From positions 775-31,468 of the forward strand of contig DDSQ01000176.1 of NCBI GenBank assembly GCA_002343845.1: 30,694 nucleotides of DNA, in the 5' to 3' direction. Source of the DNA: Planctomycetes bacterium UBA2386. Its GTDB lineage: Bacteria > Planctomycetota > UBA1135 > UBA2386. Both the position numbers and the translations under genes were made by a program. This document shows positions 17,332 to 26,069 of the stretch, in pieces; position 1 is the first letter of the stretch, and each line of letters starts with the position of its first letter. The notes under the pieces are model-generated. The model searched no databases, had not been told where the DNA came from, and saw only the letters and a list, made by a program, of their open reading frames with translations.

Positions 17332-19593
17332 TCAGCGGGCCGTCACGACGACGCGGTGCTCGCCGCCCGTCCACGTCCACGCCGCCTCGACGTCGACCCC
17401 GATCGGCAGCGGCTCAGCGGGCCAGAACACCCACAGGCCCTCCGCCGCGGCGCGGCGCCCGCCGTTGTCCGCGCGCACCAGGAACCCGGGCAGCGGCGCG
17501 CCCTGGCAGGTCACGACGACATCGACGAGCGGCACCGTGGCGGCGTAGCAGTGCAGCGTCAGCGGGTAGCCGATCTGCTTCTGCTTGCCGCGGCCGTTGG
17601 CGGCGAGCAACTGCTGCACGGCAGTACCGAGCAACTCGACGTCGACCGCGCGCGGCACCGTCTCGGCCGCGCGTCCACCACCGACGGGACCTTCCGGCCA
17701 GACCTGCGTGACCACCTTGCGCGTCGGCAGCCGCCCACGCACGGCGTCGATCACCACGATGCCGCCCTCGGCGTAGATGCCGGCGACATCGATGTTGTCG
17801 TTGAGCACCGCGTCGCGGTAGCCGGGCAACAGCATCCAGAGGTCCGCGGCGCGCTTCTTGTCGACGGTCCACACCAGCGCACCCTGGGCGAACGTCCGCC
17901 CCGCGTTGCCGTAGCCCACCTTGCCGGCGAGCTGCGTGTGTTCGCGGTCGGGCCCACGCTGGTCCTTGTTGGCCTTCAGGTACTCGACGTGCTCCTTGCA
18001 CGCGATCGACAACTGCGCCGACCAGCCCACCGGCTTCTTGCCGTGGGCGGTGCGCAGCGTGTTGAACAGCTCGAGCCACGCCGGCGCCTCCTTGCTCGTG
18101 GCTTCGAGCGGCGTCGTCCTGCCCACCACCGCGCGCCGCAGCGGCGTGTCCTCGGTCCAGAAGCGCCGCCAGCGATGTTCGAGCAGGCCGAGGTCCCGCC
18201 CGGCAGCCTTCTGGAACGCCGTGGCGACGTCGGACTCGTTCTTGGCATCAGAGCCGCTGCGCTGCAGGTGGCGCAGCAGCGACGGATCGACGCGCAGCAG
18301 GAAGTCGCAGAACGACCACGCCTTGATCCGCGCGTCGGACGGGAACTCGGCGGCAGACAGCAACGGCAGCCGCGCGGCTCGGGTGCCATCCCGCTGCCAC
18401 GCCAGTTCGGTCACCAGTTCGCGCCAGGTCTCGAGGTCGGGCAACAGCAGCTTCGACTGGGTGCGCGACCCGGCCACCGTTCCCTCGAACTCCGGCTGGC
18501 CGACCGTGAACACCAGATTGCGACCGAAGAACATGCCGACGACGGCGTGACCGATGCCCTCTTCGAGCGCATCGAGGGTGAGGCCGCTGTGGTCCTGCGC
18601 GACCCAGCGCACCGCGAGGTCGAACACGAGTTCGCGCGTGTCGGCCGCCGCGGTCTCGATGCCGTCGAACTCGTTCGACTTGGTGTTCTCGAGCAGGAAG
18701 TCGACGTCGCGTGGTCGCGCGTGCTTGCGGACCAACTGCTGCCACGGATCCAGCTCACGCAGGAACACGAACGTCGTGCTGACCTGGCGCGGCGGCAGGC
18801 CGTCGACGCCTGCGAACGCGACGCCGCAGAACGCCAGCGCTCGTTCGGCCCAGGCCGCCGCTTCCTGCAGCACGGCAACGTCCCACGTTCCGAAGACGGT
18901 GAAGTGCTCGCTCTTCACCGCCGCGTGCGCGATGCCGAGACCGTCGAGCATCGGCAGCTTCTCGTCGACCGGGGTGGCCGCGAACGGCTGCGTCATGAGC
19001 TGCGTCAGCGTGCGTTCGAAGCGGCGCGAGCGCTCGAGTACGGCGAGGTCGAGGTCGTCGCCAGCAATGCCTTCCAACTGCCGCACCCCGGCGAGCGCTT
19101 GCGCCTTGGCATCGTTCGGCAGGAAGCGCAGCGCGCGCTCGCCGTGGTGGCGCGCGCGATCGTCCCGACCCGCGGTCGCCAACGCCGTCGCCAGGTCGCG
19201 GTGCGAAGCGCCGAGCCGCGAGGCGAGCGCCTGCCAGCGCTGCTCGAGCGAACGCGCGGCGGCGACATCGGGACGATCGGGCCCGTCGACGACGACCTCC
19301 GGATCCCGCTGCCAGACCGTGCCGTGCCGGTAGTAGCCGAGCGCCTTGCGCGCGGCGGCGTCGTCGGGCGCGTACTCGGCGACCACTTCGCGGAACGCCA
19401 AGGCCGCGCGCGCCGGGAAGCCAGCCTTCTGCGCCTGCGCGCCGAAGGCGCCGAGTTCGCGTGCACCGAGCGCCAACACCTCGGCCTCGGCGGCCTCGGG
19501 CGGTGCTGGCTTCTCCTGGGCGCAAGCCCCGCCGATGATGATCGTGCATGCGACGACTGCGGCTGCGGACCACACCAGCGAGCGAACGGACAT
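17332..19593 (-). CDS. Secreted TPR/peptidase-like/CAP domain protein, paralogue B
   Basis: A 753-residue protein. I start it at ATG 19593 (MSVRSLVWSAAAVVACTIII), a signal peptide ending in GACAQ; an in-frame ATG at 19605 adds four residues but overlaps the -10-like box TATGGT. N-terminal helices include the TPR-like ARAALAFREVVAEYAPDDAA. A central peptidase-like region contains EHFTVFGTWD, TTFVFLREL and LEEGIGHAVVGMFFG, with EGIGH where a gluzincin would have HExxH. A CAP/SCP-like domain follows at about residues 545-650: WLELFNTLRTAHGKKPVGWS, CKEHVEYL, REHTQLAGKVGYG, ADLWMLLPGYRDAVL, GGIVVIDAV. This has the HxQ and W..sP.HR-type landmarks of the family. A beta-rich tail ends the protein. 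It lies 41 nt upstream of paralogue A and is probably co-transcribed. CAP proteins are extracellular; the function here is unknown. Confidence 0.75.
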   Translation of the reverse strand: MSVRSLVWSAAAVVACTIIIGGACAQEKPAPPEAAEAEVLALGARELGAFGAQAQKAGFPARAALAFREVVAEYAPDDAAARKALGYYRHGTVWQRDPEVVVDGPDRPDVAAARSLEQRWQALASRLGASHRDLATALATAGRDDRARHHGERALRFLPNDAKAQALAGVRQLEGIAGDDLDLAVLERSRRFERTLTQLMTQPFAATPVDEKLPMLDGLGIAHAAVKSEHFTVFGTWDVAVLQEAAAWAERALAFCGVAFAGVDGLPPRQVSTTFVFLRELDPWQQLVRKHARPRDVDFLLENTKSNEFDGIETAAADTRELVFDLAVRWVAQDHSGLTLDALEEGIGHAVVGMFFGRNLVFTVGQPEFEGTVAGSRTQSKLLLPDLETWRELVTELAWQRDGTRAARLPLLSAAEFPSDARIKAWSFCDFLLRVDPSLLRHLQRSGSDAKNESDVATAFQKAAGRDLGLLEHRWRRFWTEDTPLRRAVVGRTTPLEATSKEAPAWLELFNTLRTAHGKKPVGWSAQLSIACKEHVEYLKANKDQRGPDREHTQLAGKVGYGNAGRTFAQGALVWTVDKKRAADLWMLLPGYRDAVLNDNIDVAGIYAEGGIVVIDAVRGRLPTRKVVTQVWPEGPVGGGRAAETVPRAVDVELLGTAVQQLLAANGRGKQKQIGYPLTLHCYAATVPLVDVVVTCQGAPLPGFLVRADNGGRRAAAEGLWVFWPAEPLPIGVDVEAAWTWTGGEHRVVVTAR

Positions 19594-21674
19594 GCTCGCG
19601 ACCATACCGCCTCGCCTTCGTGGTCGCGGCGTTCGCGGCCGCGGCGCTGCCGCAGGACGCGCCGCGGCCGCCGCGCGACGTCGCGATCCTGGTGCAGAAC
19701 CTGGCGCCGCTGCCGCGCCGCGAAGGGGTCGCGGTCGTCGTGCCGTTCGCGCGCGGCGAAGTGCCGGACCTGCCCGCCCTGCACGTGCCCGGCACGGCGA
19801 CCTGCTGGCAGCCGTTCGGCGCGCGCTGGCCCGACGGCTCGCTGCGCCAGGCGCTGTGCCTGTTCGTCGCCGAGTTGGGCGCACTCGGCGAACGCCGCAT
19901 CGTGCTCGCTCCGGGCCCCGGCCCGGCGTTGCCGACCGACGCGTTCGCGGCACCCACGGCGAAGGTGACGTTCGTCGCGCGCGTCGGTGGTGCTACGACA
20001 CGCGGGACGCCGGTGCCGGTGCGGCAGCTCGAGGCGAACGCGCTGCGCACCGTCGACCTGGCCCGCACGCGCCTCGGCGACACGGGACTGCTGGCGGAAC
20101 TCATCGTCACCGGGTGGCGCGGCCAGGGCCACGCGCACGCCGACATCGCCGTGTGGTTCTCCGACCCGCGCGTGGCGGCGATGCAGTGCGATGTCGAGGA
20201 ACTCGCGATCGAGTGCGAAGGCATGGCGCTCGTGCTGCGGCACGCGGGCGCGCTCGGCATCACGCAGTCGATGACCACGACCGGCAGTCGCACCGTGCTG
20301 CTGCGCGGGCGCCCGCTCGGCGACGGCCAGGGCCTGCGGCGCAGCGGCGTGCTGGTGAAGAAGCACGTCGGCGACGTCGTCGCCGACGCGACCGCGCAGG
20401 CAGCCGCCGTGGTGCCGCTGGTCGGCGCCGCCGACTGGCGCGGCACCGGCGCGTTCGGCCCGTTCGGCCACGTGCCCGAGCCGCCGCCATGGCTGCACGG
20501 CGACGCCCTGCGCGCGCACCTGGCGCAGCGCTGGCAGCGGTTCGTGGCCAGCGACCGCGGCGGCGATCCGTTCGCGGTGTTCGAGCACGGCCTCGCCAGG
20601 ATGGCCGGGCAGACCGGCGACCAGGGCGACTTCGGCGTCGTCAAACTGTCGCTCGTCGCCGCGAGCGCGCTGCCGAGCCTGCTGGTCGAGGCCGAACGGT
20701 CGGTGCTGCAGGAGGGCTGCCGGCCGGTGCACTTCTTCGAGGCCGACGGCGAGCCGGTCGATCCCGCGGCGCACCCGCAGTGGATCGTGTGGTCGGGGCG
20801 CACGCACTGGCATCAAGGCGTGTCGAAGGACCGCCTCGGCAAGCCGTTCCCCGAGCCGCCCTACGAGACCCACGGGTGGACTGGCAAGGACCGCGAACAC
20901 TGGTCGAGCAACCACCTCGCCGCGTTCGCCCTGCTCACCGGTGCGCACTGGGCGCGCGCCGAACTCGCGAACGAGGCGCGGCTCTACGTCGCCGGCCAGA
21001 CCATCGAGCCGGGCTGGTCGACGTCCAACGCCGGCGCGCCGCGTGGGGCGGGCCGCACGGCGCTGGCGGCGGCGTGGAACCTGCTGGCCACCGACGATGC
21101 CGCGCTGCGCGCGCGCATGAACGAGCGCATGGACCGCGTCGAGTTCCCGCAGTGGGCCGGCCGCGATCTGGCCGCGGAGCGTGTGCGTCCGATGGCCGTG
21201 AACCCGCCCGATGCGCGCATGCTGCAGGGGAGCACGCGCTACTGGAACCCGTGGCAGGACGCGACCGCCGCGTTCGGCTTCGCTGCGCACCACCTCGTCA
21301 CCGGCAACCCGGCCGCGCGCACGCTGGCGGAGGCGCTGGCGACCAACACCGTGCGCCACGGCTGGCTGCTCGTTCCGAACGAACACGAGGTGGCGATGGC
21401 GCTGCGCTGGCAGGACGGCACGCCGATCACGACCGAGCAGTGGCTGGCGCGCGATCCGACGGTCGTCCAGGGATCGGCGGAGACGGCGTTCACCGAGTGG
21501 GCGTCGCCAGCGCTCGAGATCGCGCGCGTGGTCGCCGAACGCGACGGCGACGCGGCGTTGGCGGCGAAGTGCCGCGAGATCCAGCGCCGCATGCGGACTT
21601 CGCGCAAGGCGCCGCCCGACGGCGGCATGGATCGCTTCGGCGAATGGGACGCCGTGGCCTGGCCCGCGCGCTGA
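19548..21674 (+). CDS. Secreted protein with RIFT-barrel-like N-terminus (PcRGLX/YetA-like, tentative)
   Basis: At most 708 residues. From ATG 19548 the protein has an Arg-rich start and then a hydrophobic core LAFVVAAFAAAALPQ, a plausible if long signal peptide. This start overlaps the divergent gene by 46 nt. An alternative GTG at 19620 would leave a very short signal. The first domain (GVAVVVPFARGEVPDLPALH, then WQPFGARWPDGSLRQAL) resembles the N-terminal RIFT barrel of exo-rhamnogalacturonan-lyase-like (PcRGLX/YetA) proteins, where a 'vPF..G' strand is followed by 'Q..rWpDGS'. Later parts (HWSSNHLAAFALLTGAHWAR, TLAEALATNTVRHGWL) look like an alpha/alpha barrel, as in the same superfamily. 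Polysaccharide breakdown is a guess from this resemblance. Confidence 0.65.
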   Translation: MRRLRLRTTPASERTCSRPYRLAFVVAAFAAAALPQDAPRPPRDVAILVQNLAPLPRREGVAVVVPFARGEVPDLPALHVPGTATCWQPFGARWPDGSLRQALCLFVAELGALGERRIVLAPGPGPALPTDAFAAPTAKVTFVARVGGATTRGTPVPVRQLEANALRTVDLARTRLGDTGLLAELIVTGWRGQGHAHADIAVWFSDPRVAAMQCDVEELAIECEGMALVLRHAGALGITQSMTTTGSRTVLLRGRPLGDGQGLRRSGVLVKKHVGDVVADATAQAAAVVPLVGAADWRGTGAFGPFGHVPEPPPWLHGDALRAHLAQRWQRFVASDRGGDPFAVFEHGLARMAGQTGDQGDFGVVKLSLVAASALPSLLVEAERSVLQEGCRPVHFFEADGEPVDPAAHPQWIVWSGRTHWHQGVSKDRLGKPFPEPPYETHGWTGKDREHWSSNHLAAFALLTGAHWARAELANEARLYVAGQTIEPGWSTSNAGAPRGAGRTALAAAWNLLATDDAALRARMNERMDRVEFPQWAGRDLAAERVRPMAVNPPDARMLQGSTRYWNPWQDATAAFGFAAHHLVTGNPAARTLAEALATNTVRHGWLLVPNEHEVAMALRWQDGTPITTEQWLARDPTVVQGSAETAFTEWASPALEIARVVAERDGDAALAAKCREIQRRMRTSRKAPPDGGMDRFGEWDAVAWPAR
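19601..19606 (-). promoter_or_regulatory. Candidate -10 box immediately upstream of the paralogue B start
   Basis: TATGGT on the minus strand, 7 nt before ATG 19593, the spacing expected for a leaderless transcript. There is no Shine-Dalgarno sequence between the box and the start, and no clear -35. Confidence 0.3.
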
Positions 21675-21681
21675 CCGGCGT

Positions 21682-22308
21682 TCAGTACCGCTTCGCGCGC
21701 GACTCGATGCGGTAGTCGGGCATCGCCGCGAGCTCGCGTTCGTCGAGCGCGTACTGCTCGCAGACGAGACTGAGTCGCTTGCCCGGCGTGTCGACCCGCT
21801 CGACCGAGTGCGTCAGGTCGCCATCGAACGTGAGCAGCATGCCGGTCGCGGGCGCGATCTTGGCGATCGTCTTCCGGCCGCGCGCGAGCACGAGACGGCC
21901 CCCCACCATCGCGGGCGGCACCTCGACGTAGAGCACGCTCACGCGCAACGGCGTGGTCACGTCGGGGCAGTACGCGCGCAGGCTGCGGTCGACGTGCGGA
22001 TCGACGCGCGAGCCCGCCTCGAGTTCGAGCGGGTTGAGGTAGAACGCGTTGCAGTCGTCGCGCAGCGCCTTGCCGAGGTAGTCGCCGAAGAACGGGAACT
22101 CGGCGACCACGCGCTGCCGGTGCTCACGCCGGAACACCACCGAGAACCCGCGCGTGCTGACGAAGTCGCGGTTCAGGTTGTTGGTCGTGAACCACGGACA
22201 CTTGCGGATCGCGAGGCGCAGCGACTCGAGGTGGTCGGCCGGAAAGGCGTCCACGACCTGCGTGTGGGCGTGCGTCGTCACGGCGAGCTCCGGCGCGGCG
22301 AAGGGCAT
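21682..22308 (-). CDS. 2-oxoglutarate/Fe(II)-dependent oxygenase (prolyl-hydroxylase type)
   Basis: A 208-residue protein from ATG 22308 (MPFAAPELAVTTHAHTQVVD); further upstream the frame runs into the tRNA-Arg. It has the HxD...H facial triad: His105 and Asp107 in RVDPHVDRSL, His167 in GDLTHSVERV. Arg178 in GKRLSLVCEQY fits the 2-oxoglutarate binding position. The strand VLYVEVPPAMVGGRLVLARG is the usual double-stranded beta-helix element with a GG turn (GGxL...). Size and motif order fit PKHD-type or P4H-like hydroxylases that oxidise amino-acid side chains or small molecules. The substrate is unknown. It converges on the gene ending at 21674, with only 7 nt between them, and lies downstream of tRNA-Arg on the same strand. 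Confidence 0.8.
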   Translation of the reverse strand: MPFAAPELAVTTHAHTQVVDAFPADHLESLRLAIRKCPWFTTNNLNRDFVSTRGFSVVFRREHRQRVVAEFPFFGDYLGKALRDDCNAFYLNPLELEAGSRVDPHVDRSLRAYCPDVTTPLRVSVLYVEVPPAMVGGRLVLARGRKTIAKIAPATGMLLTFDGDLTHSVERVDTPGKRLSLVCEQYALDERELAAMPDYRIESRAKRY

Positions 22309-22403
22309 GCGCCACCACCTGCCGCGGCGTCGCGCGAGGAATTGCCGCTCGGGAGCCCGCGCCAGCGGGCGAGCGATGCCCAATGCCTCCCGGGCTGGCC
22401 ATA

Positions 22404-22420
22404 GCGCGCCTTCGGCGCGC
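22404..22420 (-). terminator. Hairpin after tRNA-Arg (possible terminator or processing signal)
   Basis: A perfect 7-bp GC stem, GCGCGCC-loop of 3-GGCGCGC, begins three bases past the tRNA CCA. Flanking CCAT/ATGG can extend the stem through one mismatch into the CCA end itself. No U tract follows on the minus strand, so efficient intrinsic termination is doubtful; it may mark the tRNA 3' end for processing. Confidence 0.4.
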
Positions 22421-22422
22421 AA

Positions 22423-22499
22423 TGGCACGCCCGGGAGGAATTGAACCTCCAACCTCCAGATCCGTAGTCTGGCGCTCTATCCAATTGAGCTACGGGCGC
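22423..22499 (-). tRNA. tRNA-Arg (anticodon ACG)
   Basis: The minus strand folds as a full cloverleaf. The acceptor arm is GCGCCCG with CGGGCGT (one G-U at the first pair). The D stem is GCTC/GAGC and the anticodon stem CCAGA/TCTGG with loop CTACGGA, giving anticodon ACG (read as ICG after TadA deamination). The T stem is GGAGG/CCTCC with TTCAATT. The discriminator is G, and CCA is encoded at 22425-22423. A promoter lies just upstream at 22515-22543. Confidence 0.96.
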
Positions 22500-22514
22500 G
22501 TTCGAGGGCGCGGG

Positions 22515-22543
22515 ACGCTAGCGTTCGACCGGAACACGCGCAA
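22515..22543 (-). promoter_or_regulatory. Promoter of tRNA-Arg
   Basis: On the minus strand, TTGCGC (22543-22538), exactly 17 nt, TAGCGT (22520-22515). Initiation about 7 nt later gives a short leader of about 9 nt before the tRNA 5' end at 22499. Confidence 0.6.
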
Positions 22544-22571
22544 GCGCTTTCTCCACCGCGCGGTGCGGCCC

Positions 22572-22600
22572 TGGAACGTCGCGAAGGCACTCAGTACCTT
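22572..22600 (+). promoter_or_regulatory. Candidate promoter of pckA
   Basis: TGGAAC (22572-22577), 17 nt, TACCTT (22595-22600). The -35 is weak. A start near 22607 would give a leader of about 40 nt before ATG 22647. No Shine-Dalgarno sequence is obvious before that ATG. Confidence 0.3.
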
Positions 22601-22646
22601 CGTCGCCCCTCGCGTCGTCCGACGCATCGCGCCCCTCACTCGATCC

Positions 22647-24227
<1,581 letters not shown>

Positions 24228-24229
24228 CG

Positions 24230-24235
24230 TAGAGT
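24230..24235 (+). promoter_or_regulatory. Candidate -10 box for the DUF885 gene (leaderless start)
   Basis: TAGAGT ends 8 nt before ATG 24244, so initiation would fall almost on the start codon. No Shine-Dalgarno sequence is present. No good -35 is visible in the end of pckA, so this is weak on its own, but it matches the layout at 5063-5078. Confidence 0.35.
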
Positions 24236-24243
24236 GCGGGCCC

Positions 24244-25932
24244 ATGCGCCCGCGCCGCCGCCTCCTGTTCGCCGCTTCGCTGCTCGTCGCAACCGCGCTG
24301 CTGCCCGCGCAATCGGGCGATCTGCGGGACCGGATCGAGTTGCTGCAGGCTGACCTGCGCGACCTCGGTCGCCGTTACGACGTGCCGATGTCGCCCGAAC
24401 GCCGCGCGCGGATGTTCACGCGCTGGCAGCAGGAGCGGCGCGAACTCGACGCGCTCGACTTCGCGGCACTCGGCCACGACGCGCGCATCGAGTGGCTGCT
24501 GCTCGACAACCACGTGCGGCGTTCGCTGCACGCGCTGCAGCGCGAGGCCGGGCGCGAGGCCGAACTGGCGCCGCTGCTGCCGTTCGCCCCAGCGATCGTG
24601 CAGCTCGGCGAGGCCCGTCGGCGGCTCGAGGACGTCGACGCCAAGGAGGCGGCGGCGACCGTGAGCGGCATCGCCAGCGCCGCCGTCCGCGTGCGGGAGG
24701 CCCTGGCCGCCGGCAGCCTGCCGGCGATGGACGCGGCCTTGCCGGCGCGCGGGGCGACCATGCTCGGCGCGCTGCTGCGCACGCTGCGCGCCTGGTTCGA
24801 CCACCACGACGGCTACGACCCGCAGTTCGCGTGGTGGGTGCGGGCGCCGCAGGCCGAGGCCATCGCCGCGCTGACCGCGCTGCAGAACGCGCTGCAGGCC
24901 GCGGCCCCCGCCGGCGAAGATCGCTCCCTGATCGGCGATCCGATCGGCGAGGAGGCGTTGCGGGCCGAGCTCGCGCACGAGTGGATCCCGTACGCGCCGA
25001 GCGAACTGGTCGCGATCGCCGAGCGCGAGTTCGCGTGGTGCGACGCCGAGATGGCCGCCGCGGCGACGGCGATGGGCTGCCAGGACTGGCGCGAGGCGCT
25101 CGAACGCACGAAGCAACGCCACCGGCCGCCCGGCGAACAGCCCGCGTTGATCCGCGAACTCGCGCACGAGGCGATCGACTTCCTCGAGCAGCGCGACCTG
25201 ATCACGATCCCGCCGCTGGCCAAGGAGTGCTGGCGGATGAGCATGATGTCGCGCGAGGGGCAGCGCACGAACCCGTTCTTCCTCGGCGGCGAGACGATCC
25301 ACGTGTCGTTCCCGACCGACGCGATGGCGCACATCGAGAAGCTGCAGGCACTGCGCAGCAACAACGTGCACTTCTGCCGCGCGACGGTGCACCACGAACT
25401 GATCCCCGGCCACTGGCTGCAGCAGTACTCGCAGGCGCGGCACCGCCCCTGGCGCGAGATGTTCGACACGCCGTTCTGGATCGAGGGCTGGGCGCTCTAC
25501 TGGGAGATGCGCCTCTACGACCTCGGCCTCGGCAAGAGCCCCGAGGACAAGGTCGGCATGCTGTATTGGCGCAAGCACCGCTGCGCCCGCATCGTCTTCT
25601 CCCTCAACTTCCATCTCGGCCGATGGACCGGGCCGCAGTGCGTCGACTACCTCGTCGACCGCGTCGGTCACGAGCGCGCCGCCGCGGAGGGCGAGGTTCG
25701 GCGGTCGTTCGGCGGCCTCTACGGCCCCTTGTACCAGGCGGCCTACATGCTCGGCGGCCTGCAGCTGCGCGCCCTGCACCACGAGCGCGTGACCGTCGGC
25801 GGCAGCTCGGAGAAGGCGTTCCACGACGCCGTGCTGCGGCAGAACTCCATCCCCATCGCGGTGCTGCGGGCCGCCCTGGCCGACCGCGAGGTGCCGCCAG
25901 CGCTTCCGGCCTGGCGATTCGCCGACCCGTAG
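24244..25932 (+). CDS. DUF885 family secreted metallopeptidase-like protein
   Basis: A 562-residue protein with a signal peptide (MRPRRRLLFAASLLVATALL then PAQ). The family signature is present: ATVHHELIPGHWLQ with the zinc-type motif H384-E385-xxx-G389-H390 (HExxxGH, the DUF885 variant of HExxH), followed by FWIEGWALYWE, which supplies the downstream Glu. The late AYMLGGLQLRAL is also characteristic. DUF885 proteins are predicted gluzincin-like peptidases, usually about 550-600 residues, so this is full length. Export suggests peptide degradation in the periplasm or outside. The start is chosen for the signal peptide and the -10-like box just before it. The 137 nt after its stop hold only the promoter and leader of the next gene. 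Confidence 0.88.
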   Translation: MRPRRRLLFAASLLVATALLPAQSGDLRDRIELLQADLRDLGRRYDVPMSPERRARMFTRWQQERRELDALDFAALGHDARIEWLLLDNHVRRSLHALQREAGREAELAPLLPFAPAIVQLGEARRRLEDVDAKEAAATVSGIASAAVRVREALAAGSLPAMDAALPARGATMLGALLRTLRAWFDHHDGYDPQFAWWVRAPQAEAIAALTALQNALQAAAPAGEDRSLIGDPIGEEALRAELAHEWIPYAPSELVAIAEREFAWCDAEMAAAATAMGCQDWREALERTKQRHRPPGEQPALIRELAHEAIDFLEQRDLITIPPLAKECWRMSMMSREGQRTNPFFLGGETIHVSFPTDAMAHIEKLQALRSNNVHFCRATVHHELIPGHWLQQYSQARHRPWREMFDTPFWIEGWALYWEMRLYDLGLGKSPEDKVGMLYWRKHRCARIVFSLNFHLGRWTGPQCVDYLVDRVGHERAAAEGEVRRSFGGLYGPLYQAAYMLGGLQLRALHHERVTVGGSSEKAFHDAVLRQNSIPIAVLRAALADREVPPALPAWRFADP

Positions 25933-25980
25933 CCCCACCCTGGGACGACGCTGTGACGAGAGTTTCCTGGGCTCAGGGGT

Positions 25981-26009
25981 TTGCCTCTACCACCCGTCCC
26001 GCCGATACT
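25981..26009 (+). promoter_or_regulatory. Candidate promoter of the selenoprotein gene
   Basis: TTGCCT (25981-25986), 17 nt, GATACT (26004-26009). Initiation near 26016 would give a leader of about 54 nt, which contains a good Shine-Dalgarno AGGAG at 26059-26063, 6 nt before ATG 26070. Confidence 0.4.
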
Positions 26010-26069
26010 CCCGCCACGTTCCGGTCGGCCATGTGGCGGACCCGAACGTGCCCCACTCAGGAGACAACG

